From Alitta virens (lineage: Eukaryota > Annelida > Polychaeta > Phyllodocida > Nereididae): a stretch of 64,000 bases of DNA. The stretch is from contig OW028574.1 of NCBI GenBank assembly GCA_932294295.1, positions 32,620,145-32,684,144 of the forward strand, given 5' to 3'. Position numbers and translations under genes: made by a program. Shown here piece by piece: positions 26,201-41,200 of the stretch (position 1 is the first letter of the stretch; each line of letters opens with the position of its first letter). A model generated the notes under the pieces. It was not told the DNA's origin and searched no databases. It saw only the letters and a program-made list of their open reading frames with translations.

Positions 26201-29200
26201 TGTTAGGTTGTAAAACATGCATGTATGGGAGTTCCAATTCAAACAGAGGAGTCCCATGTATTTATAGACCACCTTACTATTAAGACCACCTCATGCACAG
26301 AACAGATCTCTATATTGGTCTACACAGTATATGTACCGCACCATTGTAATTAAATATTATCCCAGCCATAATTTAGTAGTAGAGTTAGAAGTTCCAATTA
26401 TTATGTACATACAATATAGATCATGGTCTTAATTTCGGGATTCTACTGTAATTTAATTTACTGGTGCACACGATTCATTTAGATGTTTCCACGGATGTTA
26501 ATTTAATCTGGTCAGGTTCTCTGACCCTGGAAACTTTTATGAGTCTTCGAATAATGGCATGTTGATGAGGTGTGTATTGAAATCTCCTATAATCTAACTT
26601 GCACCAACAGCTGGCTAGACCAGATCAATACGAAAGTCTGTCAGATTAGTCAAAGTATCAATTTTTGACGCCTGCATTATTTAGCAACTGGATTTCACGA
26701 AAACCCGCCATAATCTGTGTTGTTGGTTTCCATGGCAACGTATCTGTTTTACCGGTGCACGTGATCAAACCAGATCAATGCAGGAAAAACGGACTGACTG
26801 ACAGGGAGTATGACAAAGACAGACATGGATTAAGATTGGAATGAACAGGATATATTATTCATCGTTACTTAAATATATTTAATAAGGTAAGGGATAGCGT
26901 ATAATTGTGTTATTTTATAATAGTGTATGGACTTATCTATAGGGGCCCAAAATGAGATGCAATATAATTTTGCAATGCACCATTGCATAGTTGGTAATTA
27001 GTGAAGTGCCTGTAAATAGTTCGAAAGGGCAAACTATTGTATATTTGCTGATTATTTAAGGCATTTTTTTTCATAAATATTATGTCTTGCATAAGCATGA
27101 GAAGAACATTATCAAATGTTAAACATACAGATATATATACACTTTTACTTTATATTATGGATGTCATTCTAAACATGTACTACCAGAGCTTGGGAATTTA
27201 TCAAACAACACAATTGGATCCATACTTTCCATTATCATGAAAAAGTATGAAAGTGAAAGACATGATTAAGACATTTCAAAGCTAAATTTCATGTGTATAG
27301 ATATGACAGTATTTCCAACATTTTCCTCTCATCTTAGCCTATGTCTTATATACAAATAATATGCCAATAAGTTATACAAATTCAAAACATACATAATTCT
27401 ATACACTTAAATTATCCAAAATGTCATGGATGTCATTGTAAATGTAGCAAACGATACAATTTTCAGCATTTTTCCATACTTTCTATTATTTCTAGAAGAG
27501 TGAAATAAATGTCATACTAAATTACATGTATGTAGGTAAAATAATAGTTTAGACAAAGAGGTTTGGGAAAACATGAATTTTTCAAATTTTTCCTCATTAC
27601 TATAATTCTTTATTATTTATGGTCATAAAACAGCACAACTACACTATTTTATACATATTATGACAAAGTTTTATTTTAAGCATGTAGGTGCACTGGTGTG
27701 TGAAATAATATTTTCAGTTTTTTCGTAAACACAGCTGAGACACAATCAAATTTGTAGCAACACCTTCATGAATTGTCGGATCTCATTGGCTGGAAGATCG
27801 TTGCAATGGTTTGAACTTAATTACTTTCGATTCCATCAACCGACTACTTTCATAGTTGTGTACATGTCATTACACAAAAAGTAAGATCATTTTCGGAAAT
27901 ACCGTGGAAGTGTTCGAGTCACGGATGCATAAATATATATGATAAATTGTAGTTATTACTGTGGTTAGGGGCCCTCCAGCCCACATTGCCCCAGGCCTAC
28001 TTGGGTCTAAATCCAGCCCTGGGCAAATGTAATATTATTCATATTTAATGTTTACAATGTGATTGGTCAATGCCGTTTTCACTTTGCTGTAGCTATAATT
28101 ACACTTTCACCTACCATTTAGACATTTTAGTATTCTCCAACGCAATGTAGTACCAAAAGGTACATTGATTTGCAAGTATACATCAACAATCAATATGATA
28201 AAAATTAACATATAATATGTTGGAAGGAATTACACCCGAATATTTACAAAATATACTTTCCCCTATCATAATTAACAACTATTGTAGTAATACTAAAAAA
28301 AACTATAATAAATAATAAAGACATAGAACACAAGTATACTTATCTTAACATACCAAAATTATTACCATATATTTAACATATTTGAAAATACAAGTTCAAT
28401 GTATAAAAAATAAGGAATTACATTTGTATCAATGCAAATTGGAACTCCCATACATTTGTTAAGTCTGAGTAAAACTGTTTTTACAATCAAAAACATTTCT
28501 TCATGCTACAGATTTAAAATCCATATCATTTCACACATAAACTTGTATTAATCAACAGTGATTTATGAGTTGGATCCAGGTAGTAAATTTTCATTAGTTA
28601 CAGAATCCAAGATATTTGTTTTCACAAGAAACTTGTAGACACCCTTAGCCTGCTAAATTATTAATTGTTCTGGCACTAAATGCAAACTTAAAGCAATTTG
28701 CTGATTACTTGATACTATTTATAGTTGAGAAAGAATTTGGCAAGGAGCATCACTTTTCCATTTAATAAGATTAATTATTGGAATGATGCTAAAATAGGTT
28801 GTTACGGAGGCCACTGAACATGAGTTTTTGGCTCAAGCTTAAATCCCATAGCACAGGCAGGCATTGCTCAAGGTAGTAGTATCTCCTTTGTACATTATTT
28901 TGACTAGATAATGGTGAAAGTAGCTAAACTTTTTAAAATTTTGCGATGTCTATATTCCAGAATGACAGCTATACAGCATGATTGTACACCGTTAGTCATA
29001 GTGACTGTTTAGACTAAAGGGGCGTTCTCACTATCACGTATAAGAGCTATGACCACGTATAAAAAATGTTGTTTGCTCGTGGTCATCCTTGGTCATACGT
29101 GATTCACTCACCGAGCGTTTTATTTATACTCGCGCTAATCCGTAGAACGCTTCTGGTCACCACGACCATACATGGATATAAAACGCTTCTACCACTCACG

Positions 29201-32200
29201 ACCATACATGGATATAAAACTTTGGCGGACGTTTTATGAGTGATTGGTTATATTAGTTACGTAACTCGCTCTGGGGTCCATTGGCGAGCATCCTACGTAC
29301 ATTCTACGTACGTTCTACGTACGTCTGTTGCCATCCTTGCCATACGTAGCCACTGTCCATCCATATATACTTGTAGAATGCTCGTAAAACGCTCGGTGGG
29401 CGTCCGTCATCCTATCCTCATTTACTCTTGAGTCACTCGCACAAGCAACATACGAGTGCCTCATGGATGCCTCAAGGATGCCTCGTGGATGCCTGATAAC
29501 GAATGTTGGGTGAGCGTTTGTCGGACGTTTAACAGACATCCGGCATGCTTTTTACGGACGGTGAGCGATCTATATATTAAGAAAATATATTAATAAAGAT
29601 AATTTAGGACTATAATTACTTTGTGTGTATGACTGCAGCTGCATGTGATGATTATCAATTGAGATAATAACAGAAGAGGTAGCAGTAGCTGCTGGTGCAA
29701 GTTTTTATGCCGCACCCTGTACACTCGTAGAAAGACTTGATAGCCAATGTTTGACGTGCGTGGTCGTGTGATAGTATGAACTTCCCTTAAGACACAACAG
29801 TGCTTGAACACTGCTATCATTGTTCATTGTCAAAATAGTTAAGATCTTATGGAAGTTGCCATGTGTTATATTGTATTGTTATGTATTATAGCAAGATTTC
29901 CCGCTGCTGTGGGGAGTGTATTTATTGCACAAAATACATTTTTCTTCGTTTAAGTAGATGGATACAGTGACAGTTTAAAGGCATATGCTTTTAAAAGGGT
30001 TTTTGATAATTTATAATTTTGTTTTTGTCTTGTATTATTGCACAGCTATTAATATTTTATCGTTGTATTGTCTAAGCTTCTATAATATGACCAGCTGCCA
30101 GAAGCAGACGAAATAATGGGATGATAAGGCTTAGATTTAATTTCTGAGGCCGGTTGTAATTTACAATGCGTTTGTTAGCCAAATAATTACAAATGGTACA
30201 TCATCCAGATTTTTCATAATTGCAGCATATGTTATTGTCTTGCATTGGCATTTTCTCAGTTGGCTCATGTAAAGCTTACTTTTGCTATAGTTGTTCATAT
30301 TCAAATTCCCATGATGACTCATGATCCCATTCGATAATGACTCAGCTTAGGGACCTGAATTGCAAGCTGGTCAATATTGTGAATGCCATTGCAGTGGACA
30401 CAGGGATATGGTTCACTGCAACCAGCAGAATCCTCAGGGCCAAGCACAACTGTGATAATGGGCCATAACCACCAGGGTGTGTATAATGGAACAGATAGGA
30501 ACATGAGTCGTGATAGCCAATTTTCATATGAATAATAAGCAAAAGTAAGCATTTTACGTAAACCAACTGCAACCTACTCAGATATTTGTCTGCAATGCAA
30601 ATTGTAGGTACCCCCGTGAAACTTCGCCGCAAGATCACCATACTATCAAGACTACTTCTAATTATTAAGACCATACCTATATATTAGTTATGATAAGCAA
30701 CCGAATTTTATCAAGACCACATCATCATTAAGACCACTAGTTGGAATGCGTCACAAACCTAACAATTAAGAGTATACCCCTGTCGCCATGATAAAACCAT
30801 AGTTAGCTCCTTTTCTATCCATGGATTCCAATACGGACCGGGACACTCTTATAATAGGAGCTACATCTCACCTCATTATGTAAGCCTGTGGCATGTGGTC
30901 ATGTAGGCTCACTAAGCTGCAGACCAGTATACAATAATATTGGTAGTCTGTAGGCGGCAGTAGGCCTATGGTGTGTTCTTACTGTATAACTGGTCATGTT
31001 TTGAGGGGTAATGAATGAGCAAATGCGGCAAAAATGGGGCCCTCTAGTCTAAGCTGCTAAGACTTCATTGTATGGTGTGATAGATCAGTATTCTATGGGG
31101 GAAGGGGGCATGGCTTTTAGAAGGGGTCGTCATTGTAGATCAGGAACCCTTTGATACTCATAGAGAGGCTATATGATCTATTTAGTCCCGACCTGTTTAG
31201 GTATTTATAACTGGACCTGGTCAATTGTCATACACATTAGGTCTAGTTTGAGCATTATAATAGAGAAGTGGAAGGTGCAAAGGATCAAAATTTATGTCAT
31301 TATCAGGATTTAATTAATTCTTTTTATTCACAAATATTCGTCATGTGAGGTACGTTCAATTATACATTGCTCATGTATAGAGGAGGGTTCGTGTCAGTAT
31401 GTGTTCAATTGTTTTGTGTTGTCTAGATCTATTTAGCTGTGTGTCCTATATAATTATGATAATTGAGCTTCACCATCCTTTGAATTCGTCATTATCCCTC
31501 CCCCCCCCCCTTTTCAGAGTACGGGGGCATGATTTCTTGAAAATGTTACTTGGTGTAAAACATTCAAGTTGACCCGGTATTAGTGACCTTGAACTACTTT
31601 TCAAGGTCACAGAGCTTCACAAAGATGAAAATAGCGTTATTTCAAAGTAAATTTTTTTCTGTGTGAATAATGATGCAGAAAAATGGCAATAATATGTTTA
31701 TCGTTGACTAAAAAAATACTACCACCATGCATAATGAAAAAAAATGTTGTAATGGGGTAAAGGGGTGATTACCCCCATTTGATAAAACACACTTGACGCG
31801 CGAAATGTACAAAAAGCGCAACTGAGGAATGAAATCTGGTGTCAATCATTGAGGGGGTTAGAGAAATACGGCACTTCAAAATTTCCATGTTCGCCCTCAA
31901 GAGTTATAACATTTTATAGCTTTTTATTGAATGGATCAATTTTAACCAAATTAAAGGTCATATATAGTTTTTGGATAGAGGAATATAGTTATGCAATATG
32001 AGTGACCTTGGCCTGAAGGTCAAGGTCACATGTGGCCTTGAAGTTGCAGATTTTGAAAAATCATATCTTGATTAATTTCAGTGGCAAAATTTTGAAACAA
32101 AAGTTATGCAATCTTGGTTTTGCGTGCTTTGAAACTATTATGTTAAATTTGCCCTCAGAGTTAAATAAGGTCAAATGTCAATGTGAAAAAGTGGTAATTG

Positions 32201-35200
32201 TTCCTGTTTTAAACCCTCGGCGAACATAGTTCGAAGAGGGTTATTGTTATAATCAATGTCCGTCCAACAGGTAGGCGGCCGGGCAGGTGTAACACTTTTG
32301 TTTCTGGAGCAGAACTCCAACAAATACCCTAACAATATTTTGCACAGTAATACTCAATATGGCTAGTGATGCCTTTTGATAGTTGCTTCCGGAGCAGGAC
32401 TCTGACACTATTGCACCAACATGCTTAAAACTTTGCCATATCTATATGTCTGAAACAGTGTAGTGGTGCCTTTTGGGGAATTTTCAAATAGAGAGGAAAA
32501 TTGAAACATTTTCAAACTACCATACCAAAGACACTACATGAGTGAAATTATGTTTTGTAACATATTTAAATTATAGTATTTCCACTTTTCAAACTTCATT
32601 TTGACATTTATTTCATGCTGTTTTCACACTGATGGAAAATCCGTCATAATATGTCTTAAATTGTGTAGAGATACATTTTTGGGGTTTCATGACATTAAAG
32701 ATATATAATTTTGTAATAAGGGGGAAATATAAAACTTTGGTACTCTTTCAAACCCCCATATAAAAGAGAGCAAGTGAAATTTTTCATAACATATCTAAAT
32801 TGTTGTACTTTCACATTTTAAGCTTCATTTTGAAATTTCTTTCATCCATCATAATAATGGATAATGGAAAATCTGGATAAAAATGCTAAAAATTGTGTTG
32901 TTTCCTACATTCCCTAGTGACATCATCCCAATTTTTGCAAATCTGTATGGAATTATACCCAACACATTTAAGATATCTTCTTTAACACTGTATGAGTATT
33001 TGGACAGAAAAAACTAATCTTTGGTGTAGATTGTTTAAAGGACATTCTATTGTATTGATAATTCTAGTGAACTGAATACTCCTGACTGTGCATAAAACCT
33101 ATGAAACAAACAATTAAATGGCAGGAAATGGATATACACATCTTCCTAAAGAAAGCCCGGCATCTTCGCATAGCATAGGAATGTGGCCTTGCTAGAAATA
33201 GGCTTAATTACCTGGATTATAAGGATCAGTGTGGCCACAACGATCTGTGGAATGCCAAATAAGCGCTAGCGTTTATTAAATATATCTATATTTAGCACAG
33301 CCACGTGGCTTGCAGTGACCATTGAGTCTTTTGAAATGCTGGTGCGCTGCTTGCATTGGCTGACCTACTTAGTCATGCACCCATTTACCACTAGAGGGCG
33401 ATGGCAAAAAAAACCACTGTTTTGCCGTGAAATCTAGCAAGGCTGCCAAGCATAGCTGTGCGTAGATGGCGGGCTTGCTTTAGGAATATTGGATATACAA
33501 TACTTTTGATGCTCATTCAGCTTTAAGCTGTGGCCATTTCTAAAAAGAGGCTTAAAAATAGAGGTTACCCACTGAGACAAAACACAACCTATCCAGCTTT
33601 ATGCAGAATATTCTCTAGTTTATGAACATTATGGTTGTGGTCAAATAAAATGTGTTTGACTTGGTGAAAATCAGGAATTTGTAAGGCAACCTCATGTTCG
33701 GCAGACGAAAAAATGAAAAAACACATTTAGTCCTATAATGTCTGCCCTATCCAACCAAACTGCACAAAAAATGGTCCTGAGTCATTGGACTGGACCTAGG
33801 AATACATAATAGTGCTTAGTTAGTGCAATATTTTTGTCATTTTCTGAAAGGGGCAAAATTAAAGTTTAAAATCTGCAAAAAATACTTCATTTTCAGTTCA
33901 CCGCTCTATAATTTTTTCAATTCAACAGAGACAAAGTTCATCCAATATGGGCATATTATATAGCAAACTTTGCCCCGTTTACTCTTCTATCCAGTGATAT
34001 ATCACCTGAGCCTATTGGATAATTTGTAAGGCCACAGTAACACAATATATAACCCCTTACCCTTAATTTTTTTAATTTCGGCAAATCGACAAGTATTTAA
34101 AAAGCTACAACAAACAACTAAGATAACATTTATAGAACAGTCAGAATTACCTCACAACAATGGAAAACTTACAAAATTATAAATTAGACACATTTTGTAA
34201 AAAAAAAAGGCTATGTACATAACCCCACACTACATGGTTATTGTGATCATGACCAATGTATCGGCAGGGCTTTGTATTGGCAATGGTAAAATGCTAAATA
34301 CCCTAGCAATACATGATATGTTTGAATTTTGTGATGTATTGTCCATATTAGAATAAATGCAACTACCTATATTCCAAAAGTTGCCATGGATATAGTACAA
34401 AATAGACTATAGAATCTGATCTATTGGAGATGTACTGAGATAACGAGTTATATTACTGAGGAGCATTGCTATAGTTACTTGTACCGACTTACTTGGATAA
34501 ATACGGCTCAGCTGGATTTCTATGTTACTAGTTAATCTGTATATTTTAAGCACTGTTTGGTACATTTATAGTGTTTGTGTTATATTGTACTTGTGCATAA
34601 AGCCCCTGTCACACTAGGCGATTTAGCCGTAGTGAACCCGTAGTATTACGCAATTGTTACACAACGCGCTACCCGGCTCCAACCTGGCAGCTACAAAACG
34701 GCTACCCGTGGATACCCGCCAAGGACCCGTGGGACCTGTGGCCAAGCCGGGAGTTTCGGGCCCGGTAGCCGGTTGTGCCATGCTTGCATGGCATCATTTT
34801 TCCTCGAGGACGGTTTTTCACTCCAGAAGGATTAAAATTACTCGGGAGGATCGTCCCACAGAACAAAAACTCTTGAAAAAAATCTAAACTAGATTCAGGG
34901 GGTCATTCGACTAACCCAGCTATTTTACATAATTTATCAAAGAATATTGCATGGACGGTCGACCACAATTTATGAAAAAGACCCACGCAACGTTGGTGGC
35001 TAGCTACGGGCCTGTTAAGTTGGTTTTATTGAGAGGTAAAATACAATGGTAAGAATGCACTTAGGTCCTAATTGGTATTAATAGTGAGGTGGTCTTTTAG
35101 AGAGAGAGTCTAAAAAAAAATACAAACATTTTCACGATGTCAAGGTGTCTGTTATTGAAGAGATGCTGTGCCAGCTCCACAGTAACTTATGCCACTGGGA

Positions 35201-38200
35201 AAATAGAATACAGTGTAATCCAAAATCCGTTGGTCATATTTATTCATAAGAGCGAGGTGGCCTTAATGGTGAGGTAATGTATATATATGTAGCTTTTATT
35301 TACTTAGACATAATGAAAGTACAGATGATATCTAAGATCAAATATTGGTTTATTGTCATTTTCATGCAATATGTGATTTTACTAGTGTCAACCTTTAAAT
35401 TGATGCACATTTTCTTTGAAAGATGCCAGTCATATATTCATATTATATCCATGTAGGAAACAGTGCACTCGATCTACAGCAAATTGAATTATGTTCATTA
35501 CAGTGCATTTTACTAACTTGGCAGTAAGTCTCCAAATAATTTGTGCTTAACCACTGGAACATGTAGGGTTATCAATATAGACATCACAATGTCATGCTAG
35601 TTATTTTCAATGAAAATACTTGGCAGGGGACCTGATTCTTTGTGTGTCATATAAAGAAAATGCCTAGTACTCTCTGAGCAGAAATCATAGGAATTCACAT
35701 CATACCCAGGAGAGGAGATATGGATGTAATTTACTGTGAAATTATTTGGTTTTTAATTTAGTTTATGATATACCAGTCCAGTATTCTGTACAATTCTGGA
35801 AATCAGGGAAAACCTAGAAAATGAATATTTTCAGATTATCCAGTCAGGAAGAACTCCGGATAATTGAGGGAAAAAACAATTGAATCAGGGAGAAATCAAA
35901 TAATTTGAGTGTGCTGCAGTGAAAGTGTATTTAGTTGTTCAGCGCACAAGACTAATTGTTGGGCTTAAAAAGCCTCCTCAAAGTTAACCGGCTGGTTGTT
36001 GTGATATTTTCTCAGTAAATATGTACCGAGAACCGACAACATGCTAATTAAACTGATAATAATTTTCAAGAACTTTTTTATTTTATTTTGTCAAAATAAC
36101 AAATAATTATGTACGTTTCATTATATGAGACATGCATGCATATGCATTTGCTGGACATTAGTTGTTCATTGGTAGATGATGGAAGTGTAAAGTTATATGC
36201 ATAGGATAAGACACAAATAAAGAATTGAAAGTTTAGCAAATTGTGATTCTGGAAACTCTTACCACATAGTTCATGACTGACTGACTGGTACTAATAATTG
36301 TTTGAATATTGGTTGCTCAAGTCTATCTATATAAGCATATAGAGTATACTTATACAATATATTTAGTTCAATATGATGTCAATATTAATGGAGGCGTTAA
36401 ATGCTTATTTTTCAGAGTGATGATGGAGAAATTCTGCTTCCTCCTCCAAGGAAGCCCCATGAACAGTATTATGGAAGTTGGCCGGGAATAGACAACAAAG
36501 GATTGGACATCAGTGACGTCACACAACGTCATCTGCCCACTGGTCAGGCATCTGTAGCCCAGCACGATGAGGACCTGTATCTGTCTAATTATGTGGTAAG
36601 TTTTCAAGACTATGTTGTAATCTATTGTTTTTAGCTTATTAATTCAATAATGAGAATACAGAGATGTTATTAGTGGCGTAGCTGGACCTTCTGGAATGGG
36701 GGGGGGGGCCCAAATCAGGGGGGCCGACTGGAAAATGTATATTCAATATATATATATAGCCAGTACCCCATAACCTTGCTTAGCCGTTATCGAAGTTATA
36801 TCCAGTGATTGACCTTACAAAAATGAATTATATGTACCCAAACAGTGGAAGAACTTTAAAGACTAATGTCAAGGCAAAAGTCAATTATGTAATGCAAAAG
36901 TAAAGATTAATTGACTTTGTTAAATACATCCTAGCACCATTCTACACATGATTCAGCATTTAATCTAAATGTCTGTATAGTTCATTGTAAATGTAAGGGC
37001 ATTTGCTAATACAGTATGTGTATGTAGGTACCTCCCCGATTACCTTGTTCCACATTAAATTCAGTAAAGTGTTCAGAAATATTGCTGAAAATGTTATTTT
37101 CCCTCTAGGTTTCAATTAACGTACAAAAAGAGACTATATCATTATTATTAAAAAATGTTGTTTATGTACTACTGCCTATGGGAACAGAATAAAATGCCTA
37201 AATATCATAAAAGTAAGAATTTGTCCTAATACAACAATGCGGGAAACACGGACCTTGCATATCAGATAGATGGAACTACTATTATTGTGTAAAGAATAGT
37301 ACTGTGGAAATATTTTACTTTAGACAATGAATTTTGTATTTATTAGTTTGACACTGATGGCTGTGACATTGTTTCAAGCATGCATTCTCAGATTGGATTC
37401 TGTATAAGGCCTCTGCTCAGTAGTGCAAAAATGATGAAGCCTTTGATATCACATTTAGTCTCACATAAAATACAGCTATACTACTAATTATACAGTCAGT
37501 TGTTATTCATATTTATCTAATGTTTGGTAGATGTTGTGAGTATTCTCTGAAAATTTGAGGCAAATCAATTGAGCCGTTTTGATTTTATTACTAAATGAAC
37601 CGCAGAATAATAGCATTTTTTAAAGTTTTTAGTGGGACATTTTGAAGTTGGTTGAATATCATTGATTAATTTCAATAGTTCATGCTAATTATTAAACATT
37701 TCAAACTAACATTTTCTAATTCATATTAAGTCTAGTATTCTAAACAAAGAATTTTGCATTAATTCATGGCTCTGCTTGTACACTGTTCATCTTACAAAAC
37801 TGACTCTCCATGCTAAACATAAAAAAAAGTCCAGATTAATCAATTTTTTATTGAAACTAGTCTAGCTGAAAGATAGCAATAATAGTTGTGAAAATATCTG
37901 TAGCTCAAATTTTAATTTAGCTTTTTCCCTGTATCACTGGTAATCATCAATCAGTGTACAGCTTATTTTTTCCCGAGCGTTATGCTCCATTCATAACTCA
38001 GAAGATTATAGCACTAAATCATGATGTTATATGTTCTTCATATCATTCTAGACTATTCACAAACTTACTTATGTTTACAGGATAGTTAGAGCCCAATTAA
38101 AGCAGAAAATGGATGTCCCAAGCGTCATGCCTAATTTTTAAGGTCCTGAAATCCTCTGCCCCAGCCAATGAACAAAACATTCCTTTCACAAAATAATCAA

Positions 38201-41200
38201 ATTAAAGGACTGAGCCACCGTTGTACTTGTGCTATAGGTCAATTAGAACAAGAATATCATTAATTTGCGGCTTCTAGAAGTGGGATAATATATGATTGTT
38301 CAATTGTGTTAACTTTTATAATACAAAACAGATTCATGAGCATTACCGTATAGCAGACTAAAAGAAATGATGACAAAATGAAACTTACAATACCATTAAT
38401 AAGAAAATTGCAGTTATTAAGAAGGTTGTAAGTTAATTTCTATGAAGAATTTACAAAACCTCAAATCTAACGCACCACACTCAGTGCTCAGGCTTCATTA
38501 TTTTTGCACTAGGCCACAAATGTACTCTACAACTAGAAAATTCAGCAATGCTGCAATAAAAAGTTTAATTTAAAAAATATTGTCAACAGTGCAATAAACC
38601 CATAAATGTAATGTTCCCAAAGCATGTGTGACAAGTCAGACTGTCAGAAGAAATAGGGAGGTGGTTTCTGGTAAGTTTATAAGCAAAATTAAAATTAACT
38701 GATGTTGCAGTCTTTCAGACACCTGCTATCGTAGCCTATATTTGCAGTTGGTTAATTTCAAGATTGCGATAATTACCAATTTGTTTGGTTTGTATGACTT
38801 TAATATTTTTTCCTTGGTCAGCTACTACAATGTCAAAAATGGGAAATCTGGAATGGGGGGGGGGGGGGGCAGTGGGCCACGGGTGGGGGGGGGGCACTGG
38901 GCCACTTGGGGGGGGGGGGGGGCACTTGGGGCTAGAGATAAATAATAAAATGTTACTCTATATGTTGAATGAAGTTTTAAATTTAATACATGTTGCAGGA
39001 CATATAGATAGAATGAGTTGAGAATAACAAGACTTAATTCTACCGTGCAATATAGCCGTGCAATATAGGAAAATATTGCATGGCTCTCAGTCAATCAGAA
39101 GCCGGGATTTCTGCTAACTATATATATTTATATGTTGGTGAATTACTTAGGTACATACATGTAATAAAAGACATTATGATATACAGTTTGACAGTTTATT
39201 AGGAAATAACACCAGCATTATAGGCTGTTTTAGGTTATGCCCGAAACAAATAAATACAAATAAATATACATAAAACATACAAAAATGGTGGTTCAGCACT
39301 CAAAGTCAATTATCACAATAGTTAATAAGCACATAACAATTGGTACATCAGCACTCAAAGTCAATGGAGAAGATTTATACATTTATCACAACAGGTTATT
39401 TTGCAGAAATTTGGTACATCAGCACCTAATGTCAATAGATGGAGTTTGGACTAGAATTTTGGACAGTTCAAAAAACACATATTTAGATAATTGTCTCTTG
39501 AAAGGCTGAAGTTAATCAATGTTTTTAAGGCGGTCAGGTAGGCAGTTCCTTTGGAGACCACCATTTTTGAATAGGGAGTGTTTGTGGCCATGCGAGATGT
39601 AAATGTTTTTTCTCGAAGCACTGGTTGTGTTTTGATCGTGTTGATCACGGGCGAATCTCAGGTTTTCTATGAAATAGGGGCACAGTCATGGGTGATGCGC
39701 CACATCAGCACCATGCTGTTGTAGTCTAGTCTTTGTTGGATGCTCATCCATTTTAGTTTTGCCAGCATATCATCAATATGTGTCCCCAAGGAGCTGCATT
39801 GAGAATGGGTCTCATGACTCTGTTTTGCAGTCTTCGGAGTCACACGAGGTTAGACTGTGATATGCAGCCCCCTACAGTGGAACAGTAGTCGATATACTGT
39901 AAAACTAGGCTGTTGTAAAGTGTTTTCCTAGTGTCCATGGGTAGGTACTGTACACAGCGTTTCAGGACACCAATGGATTTGAGATGTAGGTATCAAAGTT
40001 GCATCTTGTGTCAATGTCTACTACTAGTTATCTTGTGTGAAGTTTCGAGGTGCCGGAGTTTTTGGTGATTACATATTAGGATAGAGTTTGTTTTCCCGAT
40101 ATGTAGGCCGAGTTTGTTTGCACATAGCTAGGCGAAGACATTTTTTGTATCCTGGTTTAGAGCTGATGGCACCTGACTGATGTTCTTGTCCGCTGAGTAG
40201 AAAGCTGTGTCATCAGCATACATATTAACCTCACATTTCTGGAGGCAACCTGGCAGGTCGTTGACATAAACAACGAAGAGGAGAGGCCTTTCAAGGATTG
40301 ATCCTTCGGGCACCCCAGTTCGGATGTGACCAACATGGGATTGAGCATCATTAATGCAAGATACTTGAGTTCTTTCTGTTAGGTGGTCCTCAAACCGTTT
40401 GAGGCTTATGTTGCGATAGTGTTCCAGTATATCAAAAGCTTTCTTTAGGTCGAGCACAACCATGCCAACGACCTTGATTTTGGTTAAGGGCACCACAGAT
40501 CGATTGGGTGGAGTAGCTTTTACGAAACTGACTGGGCATGACATAGTAGACCTTAATCTGCGAAGTAGAAGTAAAGTTGTTGATCAATATTTTTTTATGA
40601 TCTTTTTTTATGACTGGCAAGATTGAGATGGGGCAGTAATTACTGGTGTCTACTTTTGATCCTTTTTTGAAGACTGCAGGGAATTGGCCCATGGTCAGAG
40701 ACTGATTAAAGAGTCTTGTTAGACTGGGAGCAATATTGTTGGCGGTCAGTTTTAGGAGTTTAGCCTGATAGTTGTCGAGGCCGGTTGCTTTGTTTTCCGG
40801 GAGACTGCGGAACAGCTTGGTGACATCATCGATACCTACACAATGGAAGGTGAAGGTTGTTTTGATCCTTGGGATGAAGGTACCAAGATATTTAGAGGTT
40901 TAAACCCCCCCCCCCTCTTGGCCTGGTACATTTAATTAAATAATATATAAAAATTCTGCAGTCCCCGCAATAGGCCTACATTTTAATTTGTCACTCCCCC
41001 CCCCCCCCAGTGAAAATTTTTCTGGATCCATCCCTGGGGTCGACGTTGACATTGTCACCCCCAACACGCTTGTACTCTCGCCCTCCGACACTCTCGCACT
41101 CGATAGTGCAAGACCACTAAAGTACTCTTTGGCCACTATTATTGGACAATGTATGTGTCCACTTCTGGTATTACAGCTAGTAGATTTTATAGACTTGAAA

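Larger units (their letters stand above)
23582..36415 (+). other. Intron 2 of the SAM-domain gene (12.8 kb)
   Basis: A phase 0 intron (GTGAGT...CAG). It contains a GGCC-rich patch at 24000-24250, a perfect hairpin at 25525-25593, an RFX X-box match at 26726-26739, a TIR element at 29015-29790, a family A copy at 32222-33485, a family B copy from about 33560, and a GC-rich patch at 34640-34890. No additional coding exon could be supported. Confidence 0.8.

Noticed and set aside
29240..29539. Overlapping 63- and 74-codon frames on both strands
   Set aside because: They fall within a TIR element full of short repeats and look like no known protein.
39440..40865. Active retrotransposon
   Set aside because: The YADD is intact, but the frame is broken in several places and no endonuclease is present. 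It is a relic.
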